Positions 39,099 through 46,603 of a DNA stretch of 64,000 bases are shown in pieces. Source of the stretch: an uncultured Eubacteriales bacterium (GTDB taxonomy: Bacteria > Bacillota > Clostridia > Christensenellales > UBA1242); contig URYH01000001.1 of the NCBI GenBank assembly GCA_900552105.1, forward strand, positions 29,031 to 93,030, written 5' to 3'. Under the pieces are notes generated by a model. The model made no database searches, was not told where the DNA came from, and saw only the letters and a program-made list of their open reading frames with translations. Numbering within the stretch: position 1 is the first letter of the stretch; every line of letters starts with the position of its first letter. The position numbers and the translations under genes are program-made.

Positions 39099-41630
39099 AT
39101 GGAAGAAAAATTGATTGTTGTTGACGGAAATAGTTTGCTCAATCGTGCGTTCTATGCTTTGCCACTTCTCACAAACAGAAATGGCGAATTTTCAAACGCG
39201 GTCTATGGTTTTGCAAATATGTTAATCAAGGTCATAACAGAAACAAAACCAACAAAGATTTGTGTTGCGTTTGACTGGGGCAAAAAGAATTTCAGGCATA
39301 CGCTTTACGCTGACTACAAAGGAACAAGAAAGAAAACTCCTGACGAACTCGTTGAGCAATTTGGTCTTGCAAAAAGAATGCTCTCATACATGGGAATAAC
39401 ATATCTTGAAAAGTCTGGCATTGAGGCGGACGACATCATTGGCCGCGTTGCAAAATCAACAGATATTCCAACAATAATTTTGTCGGGCGACAAAGATGTT
39501 TTGCAGTTGATAGACTCGTCAACAGAAGTTTGGTTGACAAGGAAAGGGATAAGTGAAGTTGACAAGATTGACACCGAGAACCTAAAACTCAAATTTGGTT
39601 GGACGCCTAAACAAGTGATTGATTTTAAGGCACTTTGTGGGGAAACTTCTGACAACATTCCTGGAGTTGCAGGAATTGGAGAAAAGAGTGCAAATTCGCT
39701 TTTGCAAAGGTTTGAAACTCTTGACGGAGTTTATGAACATTTGGACGAAATTGAGGTCAAAGTAAAAAATAAGTTAATCGCGGGCAGAGATAGTGCCTAT
39801 CTTTCACAAAAACTTGCAACCATTGACACGAATTGTGACATTGATTTTGATGTTGACAAAATGGGGTTTAGATATCCATTTGGACAAGATGTGTTTGGTT
39901 TCTTTGAGGAATATGATTTTCGGTCATTTCTCAAAAGAAAAGAGTTGTTTGCTGAGGTTTTTGAACCAAAACCTTATGAAAATCAAATTGATGTTGAGAC
40001 GAAAAAACTCACTGATTTATCCATGTTGGACAGAGTTCGCAAAATCGCACAAGAAGAAAAAAGATTCGCGTTTTCTGCTTCAGACAAAGTGGAGTTTGCT
40101 TTTACGCCGAATGTCAGATATGAGATTGAGCAAGAATTCAATTTATTCTCTGACGGGGGAATGTTTGATGAGTGGATGAAGTCGCTCAAAGACATTTTTG
40201 AAAGTGACAAAATTCAAAAAGTTTTTTACGATACAAAAAAAGTTATGCACTTTCTGGAAAGATATGGAATTGAAATTAAGAAGCCATATTACGATTTGAG
40301 TGTTGCAAAATACTTGGAAGCACAAGGTTTGAAATTATATAATGCGGCTCTTTTTCCAGAACAATATTTTGCTGAACAAAAAAGACTTGAAGAGAGTTTG
40401 AAAAACCTTGACTTGCAAAAACTTTATGACGATATTGAAATGCCGCTGATTGAAGTTTTGTTCGGCATGGAAAAAGAAGGATTTAAGATTGACCTAAATC
40501 AACTTGCAGATTTGTCTGTGCAATACAAAAAAGAACTTGAAACATTGGAGCAACAAGTAAAAGATATTGTTGGACACGATTTCAATCTAAACTCTCCAAA
40601 ACAACTCGCTGTCGTTTTGTTTGATGAACTAGGCTTGTTTGTTAAGAACAACAAGAAAAAATCAACAAGTGTTGACGTGTTGAATGAACTTGTTGGACAA
40701 CACGAAATCATTGAATTGATTTTGCGTTATCGCAAGATTCAAAAACTTTTCAGCACCTATGTCGAAGCATGGAAAAATCAATATGCGGGTTCAAATGGTG
40801 TTATTCACACAGTGTTTAACCAAACCTTGACTTCAACTGGACGCCTTTCGTCAAGCGAACCAAATTTGCAAAACATTCCAATTCGAGACGAAGAAGGCAA
40901 AAACCTTCGAAAATTGTTTGTTTCAAAGTTTGACGGCGGTTTGATTATGTCGGCTGACTATAATCAAATTGAACTTCGTCTGCTGGCTTCACTCAGTGGC
41001 GATGAGAAACTCATTGGTGCGTTCAAAAACAATCAAGACATTCACCGAACGACTGCGAGCATAATTTTTGATATTCCTTTTGACGAAGTGACGGCGGCAC
41101 AAAGAAGAGATGCAAAGGCAGTCAACTTTGGTGTTGTTTATGGAATATCGGATTACGGGCTTTCTCAAAACACAGGACTCAGTCGAAAACAAGCAAAAGA
41201 ATATATTGAGAAGTATTTTGAAATCTATCCAAAAGTAAAACAATATATGGATTCAAATGTCGCAATGGCAAAATCTGAAGGCAAAGTGAAAACAATTTTT
41301 GGAAGAGTTCGCCGAATTGAAGAAATCAATAGTTCAAACTTTGCTCAACGTTTGTTTGGTGAGCGAATTGCAATGAATATGCCGCTTCAAGGCAGCGCAT
41401 CAGACATAATCAAAATTGCGATGATTAATGTTGCAAACGCAATCAAAAACATGAATCTCAAAAGCAAATTAATTTTGCAAATTCACGACGAACTTATTGT
41501 TGATGTGTTCCCAGGCGAAGAAGATGTGATTGAAAAAATTCTCCACAATGAAATGGAAAATGTTGTGTCACTTTCTGTTCCACTTCCAGTTGAAGTGTCA
41601 ATGGGAAAATCATGGTTTGATTGCAAATAA
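39099..41630 (+). CDS. polA: DNA polymerase I
   Basis: 843 residues from ATG 39099. 5'-nuclease domain at 1-290 (IVVDGNSLLNRAFYA, GIEADDIIGRV, LSGDKDVLQL, ALCGETSDNIPG). The 3'-5' exonuclease-like domain (about 300-470) lacks the DxE catalytic motif, so proofreading is probably absent, as in many Firmicutes. Polymerase: motif A SADYNQIELRLLASLSG, motif B RRDAKAVNFGVVYGISDYG, motif C LQIHDELIVDV. It fills gaps and removes RNA primers. A TATAAT box ends 6 nt before the ATG and no Shine-Dalgarno site is visible, so the mRNA is likely leaderless. Confidence 0.96.
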   Translation: MEEKLIVVDGNSLLNRAFYALPLLTNRNGEFSNAVYGFANMLIKVITETKPTKICVAFDWGKKNFRHTLYADYKGTRKKTPDELVEQFGLAKRMLSYMGITYLEKSGIEADDIIGRVAKSTDIPTIILSGDKDVLQLIDSSTEVWLTRKGISEVDKIDTENLKLKFGWTPKQVIDFKALCGETSDNIPGVAGIGEKSANSLLQRFETLDGVYEHLDEIEVKVKNKLIAGRDSAYLSQKLATIDTNCDIDFDVDKMGFRYPFGQDVFGFFEEYDFRSFLKRKELFAEVFEPKPYENQIDVETKKLTDLSMLDRVRKIAQEEKRFAFSASDKVEFAFTPNVRYEIEQEFNLFSDGGMFDEWMKSLKDIFESDKIQKVFYDTKKVMHFLERYGIEIKKPYYDLSVAKYLEAQGLKLYNAALFPEQYFAEQKRLEESLKNLDLQKLYDDIEMPLIEVLFGMEKEGFKIDLNQLADLSVQYKKELETLEQQVKDIVGHDFNLNSPKQLAVVLFDELGLFVKNNKKKSTSVDVLNELVGQHEIIELILRYRKIQKLFSTYVEAWKNQYAGSNGVIHTVFNQTLTSTGRLSSSEPNLQNIPIRDEEGKNLRKLFVSKFDGGLIMSADYNQIELRLLASLSGDEKLIGAFKNNQDIHRTTASIIFDIPFDEVTAAQRRDAKAVNFGVVYGISDYGLSQNTGLSRKQAKEYIEKYFEIYPKVKQYMDSNVAMAKSEGKVKTIFGRVRRIEEINSSNFAQRLFGERIAMNMPLQGSASDIIKIAMINVANAIKNMNLKSKLILQIHDELIVDVFPGEEDVIEKILHNEMENVVSLSVPLPVEVSMGKSWFDCK

Positions 41631-41698
41631 CAAAAAAATGATTGTAATGCAAAACATTTCGTGATAAAATGATTTCAAACTTATATGAGAGGCAAAAG

Positions 41699-43453
41699 AT
41701 GATAAAAGAAAATATTTATAGAAACAAAACTTGCGCAGAACTCAGAATTGAGAACGCAGGAGAAGTGGTTAGACTTGCTGGTTGGGTTGACACAATAAGA
41801 AAACTTGGCGGAATAACATTTTTGACACTTCGCGACCACTATGGCATCACACAAGTGCTTGTTCGCGATGACAAAATGCTTGAAGGCATAAACAAGGAGA
41901 CTGTTATTTCTGTTCTTGGAACTGTGATTGAACGTGAAAGCAAAAATCCAAAAATGGAAACAGGAGATATTGAAATTGATTGCAAAGAAATCCGGGTTTT
42001 GGGCAAATGCAATCCTGTTCTTCCTTTTGAAATTGACGATGCTCCAAACACAAAAGAAGAGCTTCGTCTCAAATATCGTTATTTGGACCTCAGAAACAGA
42101 GCACTTCACGACAGAATAGTCAAGCGTGCTGAAATTTTGAGATTTGTTCGAAACAAAATGTCGGATATGGGATTTGTTGAGGTTCAAACACCAATTCTCA
42201 CATCTTCTTCGCCAGAGGGGGCAAGAGATTATATTGTTCCAACAATTTTGGCACCAGGCGAGTTCTATGCTTTGCCACAAGCACCACAACAATTCAAGCA
42301 ACTGCTTATGGTGAGTGGATTTGATAAATATTTCCAAATTGCACCATGTTTTCGAAATGAAGCGGCAAGAGCAGACAGAACACCAGGAGAATTTTACCAA
42401 ATTGACTTTGAAATGAGTTTTGCAACACAAGAAGACGTTTTTGCAGTTGTTGAAGACGTTGCATATTCAATTTATCGCGAATTTACAGATTTTGACATAG
42501 ACAAAGCACCATTTGTTCGCATCAAATATAAAGATGCAATGGAAACCTATTGTTCCGACAAACCAGACCTAAGAAATCCTTTGACTGTTTGCGACCTAAC
42601 GGAATTTTTCAAAGATGTTGAGTTCACACCTTTCAACGGCAAAATGATTAAAGGTGTCAAAGCAGATTGTTCTTCAAAATCGAGAAAATTTTATGACGAA
42701 ATCACGACAGAAATTGTAAAAAATGAAGGCAAGGGTTCAGTTTGGATAAAACTGGGAGATGAAGGTCTTGTTGGTTCATTGGCAAAAGTTTTGAGCCCTG
42801 AAAAACAACAAGAACTCATTGAGAAAGTTGGACTCAAACATGGAGAAAGCCTTGTTATGGTTGCAGACGAAAACGGAAAAGTTCAAAAACTTGCAAATGT
42901 TCTTCGCACATTCCTTGGCGAAAACCTTGGACTTGTTGACAAAAACAAAGTTATTTTCTGCTGGATTGTTGACTTCCCATTCTATGAAAAAAATGAAGAA
43001 ACGGGTGCGGTTGATTTCTCACACAATCCTTTCTCACTTCCACAAGGCGGACTTGATGCACTTCTTCACAAAAATCCATTTGACATTGTCGCATATCAAT
43101 ATGACCTTGTTTGCAACGGATATGTCTGCAATGGCGTGGAGCTTTCCTCTGGTGCAGTGAGAAACCACGATCCAGAGCTCATGGTCAAAGCATTTGAAAT
43201 CGCGGGTTATGACCGCTCTGTTGTTGAAAACAAATTTCCAGCATTGTTTAATGCTTTTAGTTATGGGGCTCCACCACACGCCGGAGGCGCACTTGGGTTT
43301 GACAGAATGCTCATGCCAATCATGAAACAAGAATTTATACGTGATGTTATTGCTTTCCCAATGAATAAAAACGGAAGAGACCTTCTCATGAATGCACCGT
43401 CAGAAATTGATGAAAAAACACTTCGTGAACTTGGTATCAAAGTTATAAAATAA
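41699..43453 (+). CDS. aspS: Aspartyl-tRNA synthetase, bacterial type
   Basis: 584 residues from ATG 41699 (GAGAGG site). N-terminal OB anticodon-binding domain (RLAGWVDTIRKLGGITFLTL), class II motif 1 region after LRYRYLD-like KYRYLDLRN, flipping loop TSSSPEGARDYIVP, motif 2 CFRNEAARADRTPGEFYQID, a GAD insertion domain (about 275-415) and motif 3 APPHAGGALGFDRMLM. Charges tRNA-Asp with aspartate. Ends in a terminator. Confidence 0.97.
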   Translation: MIKENIYRNKTCAELRIENAGEVVRLAGWVDTIRKLGGITFLTLRDHYGITQVLVRDDKMLEGINKETVISVLGTVIERESKNPKMETGDIEIDCKEIRVLGKCNPVLPFEIDDAPNTKEELRLKYRYLDLRNRALHDRIVKRAEILRFVRNKMSDMGFVEVQTPILTSSSPEGARDYIVPTILAPGEFYALPQAPQQFKQLLMVSGFDKYFQIAPCFRNEAARADRTPGEFYQIDFEMSFATQEDVFAVVEDVAYSIYREFTDFDIDKAPFVRIKYKDAMETYCSDKPDLRNPLTVCDLTEFFKDVEFTPFNGKMIKGVKADCSSKSRKFYDEITTEIVKNEGKGSVWIKLGDEGLVGSLAKVLSPEKQQELIEKVGLKHGESLVMVADENGKVQKLANVLRTFLGENLGLVDKNKVIFCWIVDFPFYEKNEETGAVDFSHNPFSLPQGGLDALLHKNPFDIVAYQYDLVCNGYVCNGVELSSGAVRNHDPELMVKAFEIAGYDRSVVENKFPALFNAFSYGAPPHAGGALGFDRMLMPIMKQEFIRDVIAFPMNKNGRDLLMNAPSEIDEKTLRELGIKVIK

Positions 43454-43465
43454 TAACACAAACAT

Positions 43466-43496
43466 AAAAAAAACACTCGTGTTGGGTGTTTTTTTA
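43466..43496 (+). terminator. Terminator after aspS
   Basis: AACACTC / GGGTGTT stem (one G-T pair), 5-nt loop, eight T residues. Confidence 0.8.
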
Positions 43497-43565
43497 TTTT
43501 TGTATTTCGACAAATTTTGATTTTTGTTCAACTTGACCAAAAAACGACTTTTTGCATCTTTGATA

Positions 43566-43594
43566 TTGACACCAATGTGTATTTATGATAATAT
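43566..43594 (+). promoter_or_regulatory. Promoter of phosphoesterase operon
   Basis: TTGACA (43566-43571), 17-nt spacer, TAATAT (43589-43594) preceded by TGA (extended -10). Confidence 0.7.
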
Positions 43595-43627
43595 ACTGAT
43601 ATATATAATAATATTAGGCAGGTGAAC

Positions 43628-44785
43628 ATGACAGATTTAAGATCACTTTTTGCGGGTGCGGTCGTCTCAACATACAAAAATGGGATTGTGACTGATGACA
43701 CAAAGGAGGTCATGCGCACCGAACACAATCAATTTGTTGGAGATTCAGGGGCATACGATCCCGAAACTCTCAAAAACATGTCAATGTTTTGGGAAGAAGA
43801 CAAACTCTTGATTGTGCCTTTGTTTGACTCTCATGTTGGGGGAGAAGGATTTGAAGCAGATCGTTTTAAAATGGTTCTTGATTTCATTTATAATTGCAAA
43901 ATTGCACGAACTTTTTTTGGCGGAGATATGTTCGACAATGCAAATCTTGCTGGAAAAACAAATCCGCTTTTGTCAAGGCTTAATCCAAGCAAACAATTTG
44001 ATTACCTTTTAAACTTGAAAGAATTCAACAACTGTCTTGATATGAACAAAATTTTGTTTGCCATATATGGCAATCATGATGGAATGACAAACGATAGAAC
44101 AAAAGATGCAAACATTTCAATGGTGAAAGATTTCTGCAGATTGACCAATATTCCTTGTGCGCCTTATAATGTTTTGCTCAAAGTGTTTTCTGATTTTGGC
44201 AAAGACCAAGTGCAAGCAAACATTTTTGCCACTCACGGCTCAAGCAAAACCATGGATCCAGCAGTTGCTTGTGAAGCAGAACGTGGGAAAATGCGCAATG
44301 CAATGATTGCGGCTGGACTTGACCCAAGCATGGTTGATTTGGCATATTTTGGACACCTTCATATTGATGGATATGTTCCAACAACAATCAGCACGTCAGT
44401 TTATGATGAAAATGGAAAAAACATTGCTGACAAAACAAAAACGTTATACACAATTTGCGAGCCTCCAATGCAGGGCATGAACGATTTTTCAGCAAGAGCC
44501 AATATGAAATCGGCTGGGACAAACGCATATGCAACAGAACTTTGTTGGGTTGCAAATCCAAGGTATAAAACAAACAAAGACACTGAATTTCCATACATTT
44601 TGCATGTTTCCCGTTTCCCAATCCTTGAAAAAAACAAGAATGTTTATACGGTTTTTGCAAAGCATTATCTTGAAAATTCTTTATATCGTGAACCTCATGA
44701 AATCAGAGAAGAACTTGAAGACAAGTATTTGAACAATAATCAATCAGTCGTGAAAGATTATCCAACTTTGGTTGAAGGCATATAG
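43628..44785 (+). CDS. Calcineurin-like metallophosphoesterase
   Basis: 385 residues from ATG 43628 (AGGCAGGTG site). All five metallophosphoesterase motifs are present: PLFDSHVGGEG (DxH), FFGGDMFDNA (GD), IYGNHDGMT (GNHD), FATHGSS (GH-like) and YFGHLHIDGY (GHxH). The di-metal site looks complete. N-terminal ~60 residues are an extension before the first motif. Substrate unknown (nucleic acid, cyclic nucleotide or phosphoprotein possible). First of three genes; the next encodes a degenerate relative and the third a zinc ribbon. Confidence 0.88.
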   Translation: MTDLRSLFAGAVVSTYKNGIVTDDTKEVMRTEHNQFVGDSGAYDPETLKNMSMFWEEDKLLIVPLFDSHVGGEGFEADRFKMVLDFIYNCKIARTFFGGDMFDNANLAGKTNPLLSRLNPSKQFDYLLNLKEFNNCLDMNKILFAIYGNHDGMTNDRTKDANISMVKDFCRLTNIPCAPYNVLLKVFSDFGKDQVQANIFATHGSSKTMDPAVACEAERGKMRNAMIAAGLDPSMVDLAYFGHLHIDGYVPTTISTSVYDENGKNIADKTKTLYTICEPPMQGMNDFSARANMKSAGTNAYATELCWVANPRYKTNKDTEFPYILHVSRFPILEKNKNVYTVFAKHYLENSLYREPHEIREELEDKYLNNNQSVVKDYPTLVEGI

Positions 44786-44794
44786 GAGGGAGAT

Positions 44795-45976
44795 ATGACA
44801 AACATTCAAGCAACAAATTTTTACAATCCAAAAAAGAGTGAAACGCTTCTTGAATATTGGTGCAAAGAAAATTTGCTTCCAGCAGATTACAAAAGATGGC
44901 AAAAGCAACTTGTTAACTATGCAACAATGGAAGAAGTTGAGAAATTTGTTTTTGCGAACAAATCAGATTATGTTGAACAGCTTCTTGATAAAAAAACAAA
45001 ACAAATAAGCGGTGAGGAAATTGTCCTTGACAAAGAATATAAATATTTGAAACTTGTTTTCTTTTCGTCAGCACACTACTATGATATGGGAAATCCACAA
45101 ATGCTTGACAACAGAAAAGTGTTTCAAGAAAAGTTGAAAACTGACAACAAGGATATTAAAACTGTTGCAATTTTTGCTGGTGACCTGTTGGGAACAGAGT
45201 GGAAAATGAAAAATTTTCGAGATGCAAAATTCGTTGAAAACGAAGATGGATCGGCAAGAGTTGACGATGGGAAAGGGAACATTGTTCTCTATTATGGACT
45301 TAACAAAAGAATGGCTAGACTTGAAAGAGATGTTAAGTTTGCTCTTTCAACGGGTGCGGAAGTCTATTTGATGAGAGGTGCAGAGGAACACGACATCTAT
45401 CGTAGCATTGGACGCAACATTTTGAAAGAGGTGTATGAAAGAGTTCAATGCAAACTTGAAAAAGATGGAGACGACAAAAACAAGCTTCACTATATTAATG
45501 AGGGTGCGAGTCTCAAAGTTAATTTTGCACGTGAGAAGAACGATGGCACCATGGTTTATGGAACAATTGGACTTCAGACAAACAACACGGATAAGGCGTA
45601 TACAATTCAAGGCAGCATAAAGGCATCAGAGAAAAGCAATGGAATGTTAAATTCTGATGTGAGATTTGTCACAAACGCGAATGCAGTCGGCAATTTTGGT
45701 TCGGACACATTTTATGTTTCGCCTCAAGCCAAATATCTCAGAACTCCTCATGGGAAAAAACCAACTGAAGCGCCTCGTGACAACGATGTTTTTATGCTTT
45801 CAATGGAAGAGCCTCATAACATTCAAGTCAGAGTGGGTGATTTTGTGCCAGACATTGAATCAGTGTTGAAAATTGAAGCGTATAACGCGTGGTATGCAAA
45901 CAAAATTTTGGGCGATATTTTGAAAAAGAAAATCGACCAAAAATTAACAAACAGCAATATATTGGGGAGGACATGA
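44795..45976 (+). CDS. Degenerate metallophosphoesterase-like paralogue
   Basis: 393 residues, starting 9 bp after the previous gene with a GGAGG site. Its layout parallels the upstream phosphoesterase: KLVFFSSAHYYDMG stands where DSHVGG is expected, AIFAGDLLGTEWK matches the GD motif, and VYLMRGAEEHDIYRS replaces GNHD. Most metal ligands are therefore missing while the fold seems kept, which suggests a non-catalytic partner. The C-terminal part includes TFYVSPQAKYLRTPHGKKP. Homology is my inference from motif order and context. Confidence 0.65.
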   Translation: MTNIQATNFYNPKKSETLLEYWCKENLLPADYKRWQKQLVNYATMEEVEKFVFANKSDYVEQLLDKKTKQISGEEIVLDKEYKYLKLVFFSSAHYYDMGNPQMLDNRKVFQEKLKTDNKDIKTVAIFAGDLLGTEWKMKNFRDAKFVENEDGSARVDDGKGNIVLYYGLNKRMARLERDVKFALSTGAEVYLMRGAEEHDIYRSIGRNILKEVYERVQCKLEKDGDDKNKLHYINEGASLKVNFAREKNDGTMVYGTIGLQTNNTDKAYTIQGSIKASEKSNGMLNSDVRFVTNANAVGNFGSDTFYVSPQAKYLRTPHGKKPTEAPRDNDVFMLSMEEPHNIQVRVGDFVPDIESVLKIEAYNAWYANKILGDILKKKIDQKLTNSNILGRT

Positions 45977-46218
45977 TGGAAAGAAAAAGAACGTTTTTCA
46001 ATCAAACATTCACTTGTCCAACATGTGGAAAAATCTATAAGGAGCCAGTGAATTTTTGTTCTGATTGCGGAAAGTGTATGTCACCCGCGGGAGAGAACTT
46101 GGAGGAGCTCCAAAAAAAGAATGCTAAACTTGAAATTTTGATTTCACTTGTTGACAGAATCCAAGATAAACAAACGCTTGAAACAATCAAAAAAATGATT
46201 GCAAAGTTAAAAGCATAA
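45976..46218 (+). CDS. Small zinc-ribbon protein
   Basis: 80 residues. Two Cys pairs, TCPTCGKIY and FCSDCGKCM, form a zinc ribbon, followed by a helical coiled-coil segment (LEELQKKNAKLEILISLVD). ATG 45976 has GGGGAGG 5 nt upstream; ATG 45973 directly before it is also possible but too close to that site. The start overlaps the previous stop codon, so the three genes 43628-46218 form one coupled unit. Likely an adaptor or nucleic-acid-binding subunit of the phosphoesterase pair; inference from context. Confidence 0.75.
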   Translation: MERKRTFFNQTFTCPTCGKIYKEPVNFCSDCGKCMSPAGENLEELQKKNAKLEILISLVDRIQDKQTLETIKKMIAKLKA

Positions 46219-46235
46219 ATCAATCAACAAAAATT

Positions 46236-46261
46236 AGAGTTGCACGCGCAACTCTTTTTTT
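46236..46261 (+). terminator. Terminator of phosphoesterase operon
   Basis: GAGTTGC, loop ACGC, GCAACTC and seven T residues. Confidence 0.92.
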
Positions 46262-46269
46262 GATTCAAA

Positions 46270-46603
46270 CAAAATCAAACTCGGTTTGTCATAAAAATAA
46301 TCAAAAATAATTAAAAAATAAATTAAATAATTATTTTGAAAATTAAAAAAATATTATTTTATTAAAAATATAATTAATTTGTATCCCTTTTGTCAAAAGG
46401 GTTTGACGCAACTTATTATTTTTTATAAACAAATTAAATTATTTGCTAATTGTTTGCAGCCAAAGTTTGTGTTTTTGTGAAACGTTGGGAGGCGCAAACT
46501 ATTGTTTCATCAAAAAATATTTCAAACGTTGAGTGCAGTTCACTGCTTTACTTTTGTGTTTTTATAGTATACAATATAGTTTTAGAGGAAAGTTAATACA
46601 AAT
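46270..46603 (+). other. Long AT-rich gene-free leader of P-type ATPase
   Basis: No ORF of note. About 46295-46380 is almost pure A/T. Then come a perfect hairpin CCCTTTTG/CAAAAGGG, a stretch with repeated AAACGTTG words (near 46495 and 46535), GGGAGGCGC, and a small hairpin GCAGTTCACTGC, before a GAGGAAAG site upstream of ATG 46604. It could hold a cation-responsive leader; I could not fit it to a known riboswitch. Confidence 0.4.

Noticed and set aside
46490..46560. Mg (M-box) or yybP-ykoY Mn riboswitch upstream of the P-type ATPase
   Set aside because: CGTTGGGAGGCGC loosely resembles the M-box start, but the matching 3' strand and the conserved internal blocks of either class are absent.
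46380..46560. A third copy of structured repeat R before the P-type ATPase
   Set aside because: TTATTTGC and TTGAGTGC words recur, but the order of stems differs and nested pairing is not kept.
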